Notes: generated by a model from the sequence alone, not told the origin. Shown: positions 48,952 to 57,846, counted from the stretch's first letter. The stretch is DNA of 64,000 nt from Roseiflexaceae bacterium (GCA_947474225.1 CANJHS010000002.1:1-64000), one strand, 5' to 3'. Numbers and translations are program-made.

Positions 48952-49470
48952 ATGCGCGCTGTTTATTTTTTGCTGATCGCACTTTTCGTCATGTCTTGTG
49001 GGAACAAAACCGACGGTACTCCGTACGCTGATACAACCACTGACCCCATGGGAAGCCATAACATGTCTGTGGATATGCATTCACCAACGCTTGTTGCAGA
49101 CAACGCTGTGCACCTAAAAGATATCACTGTTCTGAATGCCTGGGCGCGCCATGCTGCGAAAGGCGACAATAGCGCTGTTTATATGATCATAGAAAATACA
49201 GGTATCAACGACACACTTATGAGTGTCGACAGTATCACAGCGGCCGCGATCGAATTACATAGTGCAATGAATAACAAGGGGATGATGTCAATGGACCCTG
49301 TCGAAAACGGTATACTCATTCCTGCGCATGGTACGCTTCAGCTCCAACCAGGGAGTTTTCATATCATGCTCATCGGTCTCACAACTGAACTTACATCTGG
49401 CGCTTCCGTTCCGTTCGAGTTGACATTCGCGAATGCTGGCACCGTAGAGGTAAATGCAGAGATACGATAA
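48952..49470 (+). CDS. PCuAC-type copper chaperone lipoprotein
   Basis: A 172-residue lipoprotein (lipobox MSCG, Cys16) with the PCuAC beta-sandwich. The Cu(I) motif reads His103-x10-Met114-x22-His137-x-Met139, close to the family H-x10-M-x21-H-x-M. A Met/His-rich segment between the anchor and the domain (MGSHNMSVDMHS, residues 33-44) may add copper-binding capacity. It should pass copper to the CuA site of cytochrome oxidase together with the adjacent SCO1 protein. It is separated from that gene by 19 bp and they form an operon. Confidence 0.92.
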   Translation: MRAVYFLLIALFVMSCGNKTDGTPYADTTTDPMGSHNMSVDMHSPTLVADNAVHLKDITVLNAWARHAAKGDNSAVYMIIENTGINDTLMSVDSITAAAIELHSAMNNKGMMSMDPVENGILIPAHGTLQLQPGSFHIMLIGLTTELTSGASVPFELTFANAGTVEVNAEIR

Positions 49471-49696
49471 TATTTTCGCTTTCAATGTTTCTAAGGGGAG
49501 TTTTTTCTTTGTTAAATAACTGCCTTGCGTATGATTGAAGGTAATTCAACCCCGGTTGCAATAATTTTAAATAACCAATAAAAACTTCGGCATTACTTTA
49601 CCGTTGCGTTGTGACTATTACTAAACCTCTTCGTCGCCTCAGTGGAATATTACAGCACGAGAACAGCATACGTTTCGATCAATGTGAGGAAACGGC

Positions 49697-50608
49697 TTAC
49701 CGCTGTGGATCGGGATTCCACCAGCAGGGACCCTTACCTGCACGCGCGGCGGCAGCGCGCACTTCTATTTCGCTGAGTTCGTCTAATGATTTCGGCACAA
49801 AAGAAGCATACGCATCCCACACCAAATCTTGTTCCGATGGATAACTCATACCCAACAAAGCGACATCAGGATTGTGTGTCAACGTATAGTGCACACAGTC
49901 ACTGACGCGCATATTTTGGGATCCCTCAGATGCAGTCTCACCAGCTGACATTTTGCCACGAGGGCGCTCGACCATCGGCTGGCCATAACCGGTGGTATCG
50001 GTGACAAGCTTTCCTGCTCCAAACGTCTTGAAGCAGATCGAACCAATTCCACGTGCCTTTGCCTCTGGCAATACCGTGGTGAGGTAGCGCTGGTCGACAA
50101 ATGCACCCACCGGGAACATCACGATGTCACAGAGATCATCGCACATTGCCTGCAAAAGAACATCAGGATTATGCGACGAAATACCAATGTGCCTCACCAG
50201 ACCGCGTTTCTGCAGCGCACACAAGGTAGCAAACCCCTCAGGCCGAGACTTGAGTGAATGGTACTCCGCCATATCTGACAGACCGTGATACACATACCCA
50301 TCCAGATAGCTTGTCTGCATACGATCCAGACTCGCTATAAGTTGTTGTTCAATGGGCTCATCAAATGCATCGATTTTGCTCACCACAAATACCCGGTCGC
50401 GCATCGTTGCAATAGCCTTGCCGACTATTTCCTCTGAGAAACCGTCTTCGTACCCAGGTGCAGTGTCAACAACATTGACTCCACGCGCAAACGCACGTTG
50501 TAACGTAGTCACGCACGTCTCAATACTCAAAGACTGATCCGCCAGGTCTCCCGCCCCAATCCGTGAGGCAAGAAATCCTGTTTTGCCCAGCGGTCTGTAT
50601 TCCATCAT
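49697..50608 (-). CDS. Aldo/keto reductase, TerC-linked copy
   Basis: A 303-residue AKR with the tetrad Asp48 and Tyr53 (VVDTAPGYE), Lys78 (VVSKID) and His108 (YVYHGL). The C-terminus has an Ala/Arg-rich helix ending in a WWNPDP tail. It resembles L-galactose/arabinose dehydrogenase-like AKRs but the substrate is unknown. Its ATGATG start overlaps the TGA of the TerC gene by 4 nt, so translation is coupled. No ribosome site of its own is evident. It is distinct from the AKR at 34383. Confidence 0.92.
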   Translation of the reverse strand: MMEYRPLGKTGFLASRIGAGDLADQSLSIETCVTTLQRAFARGVNVVDTAPGYEDGFSEEIVGKAIATMRDRVFVVSKIDAFDEPIEQQLIASLDRMQTSYLDGYVYHGLSDMAEYHSLKSRPEGFATLCALQKRGLVRHIGISSHNPDVLLQAMCDDLCDIVMFPVGAFVDQRYLTTVLPEAKARGIGSICFKTFGAGKLVTDTTGYGQPMVERPRGKMSAGETASEGSQNMRVSDCVHYTLTHNPDVALLGMSYPSEQDLVWDAYASFVPKSLDELSEIEVRAAAARAGKGPCWWNPDPQR

Positions 50609-51360
50609 TCGTGCTTCTCGGTTTCGTCGATCTGTCGGTGTAATGTAACAGGCTTACCGCTTCGCATTCGAATATTAACTAATTCGACACACACCGAAAA
50701 TGCCATTGCAAAATAAATATATGCTTTGTCGATATGGAAGCCAAATCCTTCGCCGACTAACGACATACCGATGAGCAGGAGAAACGAAAGTGCCAAAATT
50801 TTGAGTGTCGGATGTCTCTCAATGTAGTCACTGAGTGCCTTCGAGAACAACAACATGATCCCAACAGAAATCAAAATTGCCACAATCATAATCGGTATAT
50901 CACCCGACAACCCGACGGCAGTGATAACAGAGTCAAGCGAAAAAACCACATCAAGAATAGCAATTTGGCCTACCACAGCCCAAAATTTGTTCGCAGAACT
51001 ATTTTGATGTGCGTCACTTTCGCCTTCGAGGCTGTGATGCATTTCCATTGTGCTTTTGGCAAGCAGAAAGAGACCCCCAACAATGAGGATAACATCGCGA
51101 CCCGAGAATTCTTTGCCTGCCACTCCAAACAATGGGGTGACCAAGCTCATAATCCAGGTAAGCGACAACAGCAGGAGTATCCGAGTTCCAAGAGCGGTGA
51201 TGAGTCCAATTTGACGAGCTGTGTTTTGTTGCACCTTTGGTAGTCTGCCGGACAGAATAGCAATGAATATCACATTGTCTATCCCAAGCACTATTTCGAG
51301 TGCAGTCAATGTCAATAACGTAACCAAGTGTTGTAATGTAAATAATGCGCTGATATCCAT
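50605..51360 (-). CDS. TerC-family integral membrane protein
   Basis: A 251-residue protein with seven hydrophobic segments. It has the family ALEIVLGIDNVIFIAI and SLDSVITAVG stretches, whose Asp residues are thought to handle metal ions. TerC-like proteins act in metal efflux, manganese export or tellurite resistance. The C-terminal tail is basic. ATG 51360 has GAGG 6 nt upstream. It is co-transcribed with the AKR that follows. It lies about 3 kb from the TerY/TerB-like cluster, in a genome neighbourhood where Ter-family genes often group, but on a different operon. Confidence 0.92.
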   Translation of the reverse strand: MDISALFTLQHLVTLLTLTALEIVLGIDNVIFIAILSGRLPKVQQNTARQIGLITALGTRILLLLSLTWIMSLVTPLFGVAGKEFSGRDVILIVGGLFLLAKSTMEMHHSLEGESDAHQNSSANKFWAVVGQIAILDVVFSLDSVITAVGLSGDIPIMIVAILISVGIMLLFSKALSDYIERHPTLKILALSFLLLIGMSLVGEGFGFHIDKAYIYFAMAFSVCVELVNIRMRSGKPVTLHRQIDETEKHE

Positions 51361-51469
51361 GGGCTCCCTCATCTAACAGTTATAGTTGTATTATCATAGG
51401 GATACGCAACAAATACAAATTGAAATGCGTCTAGCCATTCTGAATGTCTTATAGTCTAAAGGAACTGCG

Positions 51470-51913
51470 TTGAACAATCCCTCTGAATCTCTAATCGCGG
51501 CAATGGGAATTACAGCATTTTTCTGCTTAATGGCTGGCATCTTTGCAATTTTGGCAATAATTATTATCTCTCTGTGGCGGATTTTCAACAAAGCAGGTCG
51601 CACGGGCATCTATGCGTTCATCCCGTTCGTCAGTCCGTACCAGTGGTCCAAAATTGCTGGTCAAGGGACTATTTTTGCCATTATTTATGCATTCCTGGTA
51701 ACCTTTGGAACCACATCCGCAGCGACTGACCAGAGCACCGAGCCTACATATGCGGGGCTTTTCGGTCTCGTTTCGTTCATCATGTATGTAATTATTCAAT
51801 TCGGGATTGCCCGCCGATTCCGAAAAAGTGGACTTTTCGCTATCGGTTTGATTATTCTCCCGTTTATCTGCTACCCAATTCTCGCGTTTGGGGATGCAAC
51901 CTACGCTGAATAG
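51470..51913 (+). CDS. DUF5684-like membrane protein, copy 1
   Basis: A 147-residue membrane protein with about four hydrophobic segments. It shares the pattern IFNKAGRTGIYAFIPF...ILPFICYPILAFG with the next gene and with the DUF5684 group, where such proteins are often found beside signal peptidase or surface protein genes. The start is TTG 51470 with AAAGGA 6 nt upstream. The function is unknown. A 21-bp gap to its paralogue suggests an operon formed by tandem duplication. Confidence 0.78.
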   Translation: MNNPSESLIAAMGITAFFCLMAGIFAILAIIIISLWRIFNKAGRTGIYAFIPFVSPYQWSKIAGQGTIFAIIYAFLVTFGTTSAATDQSTEPTYAGLFGLVSFIMYVIIQFGIARRFRKSGLFAIGLIILPFICYPILAFGDATYAE

Positions 51914-51934
51914 CATGTCCGTGAGGAGCTGACT

Positions 51935-52429
51935 ATGCCAGAATTAAATTCGGTGGCTGCAGTTATCGCTGCTCTGTGCCTCGTTGCTGTGCTACTGGTG
52001 CTGTCGGTGTTCATGCTTGTCACGTCCTGGAAAATTGCTACAAAAGCAGGATACCCTGGCTGGACAATGCTCGTCCCGTACTATGCGACATTTATACTTC
52101 TACGCATTATCAAGCGACCAGCATCATGGGGTTGGATTGTCATTGTGTTGAGCACTGTTCAGACAATACTCTCAATCTATGAATCCATAATGGGAACGAA
52201 AAGTGCAGACCAGCCACTTTGGTATACAACGGTAAGTGTAATCATCCCGTTGATAGCAGCGGTTTATCACGTGCGTATGACACATGGTTTTTCGCGCGTA
52301 TTCGGCAAAACGAAATTGTTTACGCTGGGACTGATTTTTTTACCGGTCATCTTTTTTCCTATTTTGGCCTTTGGGAACGCTCAGTACCAACCAGATGGGA
52401 TGGTCTACAATAGCTACGGAGCCGCATGA
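51935..52429 (+). CDS. DUF5684-like membrane protein, copy 2
   Basis: A 164-residue paralogue of the preceding protein with four hydrophobic segments. KAGYPGWTMLVPYY and LIFLPVIFFPILAFGNAQY align with copy 1. A short polar C-terminal tail is added. GAGGAG lies 6 nt before ATG 51935. The dehydrogenase gene starts 16 bp after its stop, which suggests one transcript. The function is unknown. Confidence 0.82.
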   Translation: MPELNSVAAVIAALCLVAVLLVLSVFMLVTSWKIATKAGYPGWTMLVPYYATFILLRIIKRPASWGWIVIVLSTVQTILSIYESIMGTKSADQPLWYTTVSVIIPLIAAVYHVRMTHGFSRVFGKTKLFTLGLIFLPVIFFPILAFGNAQYQPDGMVYNSYGAA

Positions 52430-52445
52430 CACAAAGAGGTGCAGT

Positions 52446-53486
52446 ATGGGTAGTGTACGAATTGGGATGATTGGCACGGGTGGTATCGCCCGGAACCGGC
52501 ATTTGCCGTGCTTCACCAAAAACACAGATTGTGAAGTTGTCGCAATTGCTGACGTCGTCCAGACATCTCTGGACGAAGTCGGTGCTCAATTCGGGATAAA
52601 TGGACTTTACACCGACTACAAAGAGATGTTTGCAAAAGAGCGTCTTGATGGTGTTGTCGTGTGTACGCCCAACAAATTCCATGCACCTGCCAGCATAGAC
52701 GCCTTGAATGCAGGAATCAATGTACTGTGTGAAAAACCCATGGCACTTGATCCTACGGAAGGTCGTGCAATGATTGCCGCAGCCGAGAAAAACCACAAAA
52801 TTCTGACTGTCGGCTTCCATTATCGTCATCGGGCACAGGTCAAAGCCGCAAAGAAAGTCATTGAAAGCGGCGAGCTCGGACACATTTATATGGTTCGCGT
52901 CAATGCCCTGCGTCGCCGTGGTATACCATCATGGGGTTCTTTTGTCCACAAAGACATCCAAGGCGGTGGGGCTATGATCGACTTCGGCGTCCATACACTC
53001 GATAGCGCACTGTATTTGCTCGGCAATCCTAAACCAATCGAAGTGAGTGCAACGCTCTCTCAACATCTCGGCACGAAACCTAATGTCAATCCATGGGGAC
53101 AGTGGAATTACCAGCAATTTACGGTCGAAGACCAAGTAGCAGCATTTGTGCGCTTCGACAACGGCGCCACAATGCTTCTCGAATGCTCCTGGGCATTGAA
53201 TGTGCCGGAGACGAAAGAGACCATTTCTCTGTCAGGCACCGAGGCAGGGCTCGATGTGTTCCCCCTCAAAATCAACAAGGCGCAACACGACATGCTGCTG
53301 AGTTGGTCACCAGATTGGATGCCCAACGAGAATGACGAACCGGGAATCGGCCAAGCAGCAGACTTCATCAATGCAATCAAGACAGGTCAACCAACCAACT
53401 GCACTGCTGCCCAAGCACTCCAAGTCACGGACATCGTTGATGCAATGTATCGTTCGGCCGCTGCTGGTCACGCGATAAGTCTTTAG
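52446..53486 (+). CDS. Gfo/Idh/MocA-family oxidoreductase
   Basis: A 346-residue NAD(P)-dependent sugar or inositol dehydrogenase-like protein. The N-terminal Rossmann motif is IGMIGTGGIA, the conserved EKP motif (Glu96-Lys97-Pro98) follows VLCEKPMA, and the substrate-domain stretch GGGAMIDFGVHTLDSALYL holds the usual Asp/His pair. I chose ATG 52446 because AGAGG lies 7 nt upstream and the frame before it overlaps the membrane-protein gene. The substrate is unknown. It is followed by a hairpin and the Rrf2 gene. Confidence 0.93.
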   Translation: MGSVRIGMIGTGGIARNRHLPCFTKNTDCEVVAIADVVQTSLDEVGAQFGINGLYTDYKEMFAKERLDGVVVCTPNKFHAPASIDALNAGINVLCEKPMALDPTEGRAMIAAAEKNHKILTVGFHYRHRAQVKAAKKVIESGELGHIYMVRVNALRRRGIPSWGSFVHKDIQGGGAMIDFGVHTLDSALYLLGNPKPIEVSATLSQHLGTKPNVNPWGQWNYQQFTVEDQVAAFVRFDNGATMLLECSWALNVPETKETISLSGTEAGLDVFPLKINKAQHDMLLSWSPDWMPNENDEPGIGQAADFINAIKTGQPTNCTAAQALQVTDIVDAMYRSAAAGHAISL

Positions 53487-53498
53487 CCCACACACGAC

Positions 53499-53524
53499 GA
53501 GCAGCACCTATGCAGGTGCTGCTC
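53499..53524 (+). terminator. 11-bp perfect hairpin between Gfo/Idh and Rrf2 genes
   Basis: GAGCAGCACCT (53499-53509) pairs with AGGTGCTGCTC (53514-53524), loop ATGC. No U tract follows, and the Rrf2 ribosome site (AAGGA) begins 6 bp later. It may be a weak terminator or a processing or translation-control hairpin. Confidence 0.5.
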
Positions 53525-53543
53525 TGGACACAAGGAATACAAG

Positions 53544-53978
53544 ATGCGTATCTCGAAGCGTGGTGAATATGGATTACGAGCATTGATTCTGTTAGCTGCG
53601 CACACGCAGAACAACGGCGTGATGCAGATTAAAACTATTGCCGCAGCAGAGCGCATCCCTGTGAAATTCCTTGAACAGATTCTGCTCGCCCTCAAAAATG
53701 CTGGCATTCTCCATAGCAAAATGGGCATCGGCGGAGGCTATTCACTTGCGAAATCCGCAAATGAAATTATGTTGGGAAAAATCATTCGAATCCTCGACGG
53801 GCCACTCGCTCCCATTCGTTGCGTGTCACAGATTGCATATGAAGCATGTAATTGCCCAGATGAAGTCACCTGTAAGCTACGTGCCGTAATGTTTGATGTG
53901 CGTACCGCAATGACCAATATACTCGACAATACCTCGTTGGCAGACATTGTTGATGGAACTTCTTCAATTACCATCTAG
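53544..53978 (+). CDS. Rrf2-family transcriptional regulator with Cys cluster
   Basis: A 144-residue winged-helix regulator. It has MRISKRGEYGLRALILLA at the N-terminus and a VKFLEQILLALKNAGILHSKMG recognition region, both classic for the family. Four Cys in the hinge (Cys93, Cys102, Cys104, Cys110) could ligate an iron-sulfur cluster, as in IscR/NsrR, or form a thiol switch as in CymR. The spacing C-x8-C-x-C-x5-C is not the exact IscR or NsrR pattern. AAGGA precedes the ATG. It shares a CTAG stop palindrome with the convergent gene. Possible targets are the nearby oxidoreductase genes or the cys genes. Confidence 0.9.
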   Translation: MRISKRGEYGLRALILLAAHTQNNGVMQIKTIAAAERIPVKFLEQILLALKNAGILHSKMGIGGGYSLAKSANEIMLGKIIRILDGPLAPIRCVSQIAYEACNCPDEVTCKLRAVMFDVRTAMTNILDNTSLADIVDGTSSITI

Positions 53979-54760
53979 CGCATTGCGTAGGCGACAATCT
54001 GTGCAACGAGTTCGGCAGCGTCGGTATTGATATAGCGGAATTGCATCGGTAGCTTGAGCTTTTCTGCGTGAATCGTAATCGCATTGGTATACGGATCGAC
54101 GCCAATAATATCGTCTACGGCAATGATAGCTGTACGACGATCCCCTTTAAAAACAATCCGCTCTGACGTGATAACTAAATCTCCTCTGGCAACTTCAACT
54201 GTTGCCGTAACCGGGACTGAATGACCACGACTAGCACCGAATCGATATGAAACTCCACGCATGATACGAAATGATACCCCACGACTTCCGCCCACGGTGT
54301 CACGTCGAATAACTTTTTCTTCATACAATCCTACTGGCTCGGACCAATAGCCGACTTCACCTGCACGAAGTTGCACACCGATATTGGCAATTGGGGCGAT
54401 GATACCTTGGCTTAGCTCATACATTTTTCGCTGGATCATCAGCGTACTCAAGATTTCGCCAACGGTGGGCGAGGTGATTTGGGTCAGTGCAACAATATCA
54501 TCTATCGTTTTCAGTTCTGCATCTGTCACCAACCCATCAGATTTGGCTGTAGAAACTGCATCCTTGAGTATGCTGGTACCAACTTCACGCACATCTTCTA
54601 CCGTGAGACCATGAGCGGAAACTTCGGCACGTAATAGCTGAATTTCGGTCGGTGTCAAAACCATATCGGCAATGCTTGTCTTAAATAAATCACGCAATGC
54701 TTCTTTTCCTTGGGAACGTCGCAAAGCATCTTTAACCGAATTAACCAGCTGTTGAAACAT
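53975..54760 (-). CDS. TerB-like helical domain plus PH-like domain protein
   Basis: A 261-residue protein that I recognise only in part. The N-terminal ~110 residues are helical and hold an acidic, TerB-like stretch (TAKSDGLVTDAELKTIDDIV), a fold linked to metal or membrane stress signalling. The C-terminal part (~135-261) is strand-rich and reads like a PH/GRAM domain (GDLVITSERIVFKG, AIIAVDDIIGVD). I chose ATG 54760 because GAGG lies 5 nt upstream. It diverges by 101 bp from the TerY-like VWA gene, and TerB-like proteins belong to the same Ter networks as TerY. It is probably a partner of the phosphorylation cluster. Confidence 0.65.
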   Translation of the reverse strand: MFQQLVNSVKDALRRSQGKEALRDLFKTSIADMVLTPTEIQLLRAEVSAHGLTVEDVREVGTSILKDAVSTAKSDGLVTDAELKTIDDIVALTQITSPTVGEILSTLMIQRKMYELSQGIIAPIANIGVQLRAGEVGYWSEPVGLYEEKVIRRDTVGGSRGVSFRIMRGVSYRFGASRGHSVPVTATVEVARGDLVITSERIVFKGDRRTAIIAVDDIIGVDPYTNAITIHAEKLKLPMQFRYINTDAAELVAQIVAYAMR

Positions 54761-54861
54761 ATGTACCTCATGACGCAATACTGCAAATATGATACCATTG
54801 CGACTATGCAACAATTCACACAAACAAAGCGTCTGTATCGCGAATCAATAAAGGAGTTGTC

Positions 54862-55518
54862 ATGACCACTATTCCAGATGTTTCGTTTGATCCGACCAAT
54901 CCCGATCCACGCTGCGCCTGTATCCTTATCCTTGATACGTCGGGGTCGATGCATGGCGACAAAATCAATCAACTCAATCAGGGTCTGATTGCATTCCGTG
55001 ATGCCCTACAGTCTGATTCTGTAGCCCAATCACGTGTCGAGATTGCTATCGTCACCTTTGGCCCTGCACAATTGGCCCAAGACTTTACGATAGCGGGCAG
55101 CTTTAATCCGCCTACTTTGACTGCCACCGGCGACACCCCACTTGGAGCAGCCCTCCAACAAGGGCTTGACATGCTTGCAATTCGCAAACAACTGTACAAA
55201 GATAATGGGACGCCATACTATCGACCGTGGGTGTTTTTGATTACCGATGGTGCGCCGACGGACGGCGATGCCTGGAAGTCAGCGGCAACCAGAATCATTG
55301 ATGAAGAAAACAAAAAAGGTGTTGCTTTCTTTGCAGTCGGCGTCGAAGGCGCGGACATGCAGGTCCTCAAACAGTTGTCGACCCGCGAGCCACTGACATT
55401 AAACGGTCTGCATTTTCGAGAAATGTTTGTGTGGCTTTCTTCGAGCCTTCAAAAAGTCTCACAATCACAACCAGGCACCCAAGTTCCGCTCGCACCGCCC
55501 ACATGGAACCAGGTCTAG
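54862..55518 (+). CDS. TerY-like VWA-domain protein (YegL-like)
   Basis: A 218-residue soluble von Willebrand A domain. A complete MIDAS metal site is present: DTSGSM (Asp25, Ser27, Ser29), Thr92 in TGDTPLG and Asp129 in LITDGAPTDG. The compact VWA fold without membrane segment matches TerY/YegL. In known TerY-P systems this protein works with a PP2C phosphatase and an atypical kinase. Both are encoded downstream on the same strand, the phosphatase being next. AAGGAG precedes the ATG. A GC-rich 12-bp hairpin separates it from the phosphatase gene. Confidence 0.88.
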   Translation: MTTIPDVSFDPTNPDPRCACILILDTSGSMHGDKINQLNQGLIAFRDALQSDSVAQSRVEIAIVTFGPAQLAQDFTIAGSFNPPTLTATGDTPLGAALQQGLDMLAIRKQLYKDNGTPYYRPWVFLITDGAPTDGDAWKSAATRIIDEENKKGVAFFAVGVEGADMQVLKQLSTREPLTLNGLHFREMFVWLSSSLQKVSQSQPGTQVPLAPPTWNQV

Positions 55519-55524
55519 TGACTC

Positions 55525-55551
55525 CCGCCGGCGCTCAATGAGCGCCGGCGG
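55525..55551 (+). repeat. 12-bp perfect GC hairpin between VWA and PP2C genes
   Basis: CCGCCGGCGCTC (55525-55536) and GAGCGCCGGCGG (55540-55551) flank a 3-nt loop in the 50-bp gap. It would be a very stable RNA hairpin but has no U tract, and it ends 9 bp before the AAGGA of the next gene (ATG 55569). It may protect the upstream transcript or limit translation of the phosphatase. Termination is less likely. Confidence 0.75.
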
Positions 55552-55568
55552 ATCTGCAAAGGAACACC

Positions 55569-56357
55569 ATGAACTGGCGCATTGCCAAGGCATCTATCGT
55601 CGGTACCGGTCATTCCAAAACACATACCCCATGCCAAGATAGTCATTATGTCATGCAACTTGGGAACCAATTGATTGTCGCCGTGTCAGACGGTCTCGGC
55701 TCGGCAGCACTCTCACACGAAGGTTCACGAATTGCATGCAGTGCATCAGTGGCGGCAGTAGCCCAATCATACGACACACAACGTGATGTGGAACTGATGC
55801 GCAACGCTCCTGCTGAAGCGCCTTTGTCACCAATGTCATATGAAATTGTGCTCACGAGCGCATTCTTTGCAGCACGTAACGCAATTGAACGTGAGGCAAC
55901 GAGGACCGCTGCAGCGCTTCGGGATTACGGCTGTACACTCCTTGTGGCAATAATATGCGACGATGGGTGGCACACGATGCACATCGGTGACGGCACCATT
56001 GTCGGGTTGTTTGCAGATCTACCTGCCAAGACGCTGAGCGTTCCCGAAAACGGCGAATTTATTAATTCCACTACCCCACTCACCAGCGACGAATACGTCA
56101 CACACATGCGCTATACACAGGGCGACGATTTGCTTGCAGGCGTCGCACTGTTATCCGATGGTGTCCAGCCGATGTGTATCAACTACCGCACTGGAGCTGC
56201 GTATGATGGGTTTTTTCGACCACTGCAAACATGGCTTGCAGGGTTGACTGAACTCTCAGGTGTAGATACATCACTCGAACAATTCCTCGACACACCCAAA
56301 ATGCGCCAAAAAAGTGACGATGACATGACGTTAGTCTTGGCTTTGCGGGTGCCGTAA
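55569..56357 (+). CDS. PP2C-type protein phosphatase (YegK/PphC-like)
   Basis: A 262-residue Mn/Mg-dependent Ser/Thr phosphatase. Metal-binding stretches are PCQDSH (Asp24), VSDGLGSA (Asp41, Gly42), HIGDGTI, LLSDGV and the final SDDDMTLVL. Shortness and the divergent middle match the phosphatase of TerY-P triads rather than the SpoIIE or PrpC types. It should reverse phosphorylation by the kinase at 58442, acting on the VWA protein, the kinase or others. AAAGGA lies 9 nt before the ATG. The first MOSC gene starts 24 bp after its stop. Confidence 0.9.
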   Translation: MNWRIAKASIVGTGHSKTHTPCQDSHYVMQLGNQLIVAVSDGLGSAALSHEGSRIACSASVAAVAQSYDTQRDVELMRNAPAEAPLSPMSYEIVLTSAFFAARNAIEREATRTAAALRDYGCTLLVAIICDDGWHTMHIGDGTIVGLFADLPAKTLSVPENGEFINSTTPLTSDEYVTHMRYTQGDDLLAGVALLSDGVQPMCINYRTGAAYDGFFRPLQTWLAGLTELSGVDTSLEQFLDTPKMRQKSDDDMTLVLALRVP

Positions 56358-56381
56358 CTCACATAAGGAAGAAAGATCCAA

Positions 56382-57056
56382 ATGCAGCCAATGCATATCA
56401 TCAGCATAAATGTAGGTCAGGCACAACCACTCGATCCGTCCGATCTTACTCGCGGCACATCGGGAATATTTAAAACGCCTATTATGGCACCAGTCGAAAT
56501 AACTCAAACTGGTGTCTCGGGCGATGTCATTGTCAACACACAGAATCACGGTGGAGTCGACCAAGCAGTCTATATCTATGGCCGTCCTGACTACGATGCA
56601 TTCGAGTCGGAATTGGGATATCCGCTTGCAAACGGCATGTTCGGTGAGAATCTCACAATCGCAGGACTTGAGAGTGCACGCTTCACCATTGGAGATAGAC
56701 TAACAATTGGAGTCGTTGTACTCGAGGTTACGGCACCGCGTACACCATGTGCTTCATTAAATGCTCGCATGAAAGACAATCAATTCGTGAAACGATTTTT
56801 CGCGGTCGACCGTCCGGGGTTCTATTGTCGTGTCATCACCCCGGGATTCGTGAAGACGGGCGACACCGTTTTGTATCAGTCGTACCAACGCCCAGGCATC
56901 AGTATTGTCGAAGCGCACCAAACAATGCGTCCAGGGGTGACACATGATACAAAAACAATCCGTCGTTACCTCGCAGAGCCAATTCATCACCGGTTGCGCA
57001 CATACCTCGCCGCAGAACTCGCACACCGTGCCGAATCTGGTGAGAACCTCAGGTAA
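56382..57056 (+). CDS. MOSC-domain protein (YiiM-like), copy 1
   Basis: A 224-residue protein made almost entirely of a MOSC domain. It has GDVIVNTQNHGGVDQAVYIY, GMFGENLTI and a conserved Cys in TAPRTPCASLNARM, expected to handle sulfur or bind molybdenum cofactor. YiiM-like MOSC proteins bind molybdenum cofactor and help detoxify N-hydroxylated base analogues in E. coli. The C-terminal ~45 residues are a helical tail. AAGGA lies 12 nt before the start; another ATG at 56391 is possible. It is placed between the phosphatase and kinase genes of the TerY-P-like cluster, which is unusual. Confidence 0.88.
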   Translation: MQPMHIISINVGQAQPLDPSDLTRGTSGIFKTPIMAPVEITQTGVSGDVIVNTQNHGGVDQAVYIYGRPDYDAFESELGYPLANGMFGENLTIAGLESARFTIGDRLTIGVVVLEVTAPRTPCASLNARMKDNQFVKRFFAVDRPGFYCRVITPGFVKTGDTVLYQSYQRPGISIVEAHQTMRPGVTHDTKTIRRYLAEPIHHRLRTYLAAELAHRAESGENLR

Positions 57057-57104
57057 CCATCAGACCATAATCTGTTGCCATATCACACTATACACTGAGG
57101 GTTT

Positions 57105-57755
57105 ATGCAGGTACTAAGCGTCAACAGAGGCACTGAACTGGCAATCGCCAATGGCAAACGAACAGGAACTTCCGGTATTGACAAGATACCGACGACGCAG
57201 CGCATTGCAGTACGAACTATGGGTCTTGTCGGCGACGTTATTGTTGACACAGAAAATCATGGCGGTGTCGATCAAGCGGTCTATCTCTATGGAACGAACG
57301 ACTATGCCTGGTGGTCAAAACACCTCGGGAAGACACTTCCTCCCGGGACATTCGGTGAGAATTTGACGATTTCGCATCTTTCAAGCGCTTCCTACAACAT
57401 AGGCGATCGCTTCGCCATAGGGGATCTCTTACTGGAGGTCACCGCACCACGCATCCCCTGTGAGACACTCAATGCACGGATGAATGACGCTCAGTTTGTG
57501 AGAACCTTCCGCACGGCCGAACGGCCAGGACTATATTGCCGAGTGCTTATTCCTGGGTTTGTGCAGGTAGGTGCTGCCGTTTTATACCTTCCAGTTCTCC
57601 AACCAATCGTAACAATAATCGAAGCCTTTCGGTTTTACTTTGAACGCGAGCGTCACGACCTCCCGACGCTGCGTCGATTCCTTGCTGCTCCAATCGACAT
57701 TCGTTCACGTACTGAACTCAGTATCGAATATGAAACACTCACACGTGCTCAGTGA
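57105..57755 (+). CDS. MOSC-domain protein (YiiM-like), copy 2
   Basis: A 216-residue paralogue of the preceding MOSC protein. NHGGVDQAVYLYG, TFGENLTI and Cys in APRIPCETLNARM align directly. About half of the residues look identical by eye, so the duplication is old. It keeps all family landmarks, so both copies are probably functional. GAGGG lies 4 nt before the ATG. Two such genes side by side may use different molybdopterin- or sulfur-bearing partners. No molybdoenzyme gene is visible in the window. Confidence 0.88.
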   Translation: MQVLSVNRGTELAIANGKRTGTSGIDKIPTTQRIAVRTMGLVGDVIVDTENHGGVDQAVYLYGTNDYAWWSKHLGKTLPPGTFGENLTISHLSSASYNIGDRFAIGDLLLEVTAPRIPCETLNARMNDAQFVRTFRTAERPGLYCRVLIPGFVQVGAAVLYLPVLQPIVTIIEAFRFYFERERHDLPTLRRFLAAPIDIRSRTELSIEYETLTRAQ

Positions 57756-57846
57756 ATCGATGATTCTTGCCTGTATGGGATAGAAAGACTACCTTGCGCT
57801 GCAGGTTGGTATACTAACGATACTCTCGTTACAAGGATTACATACA

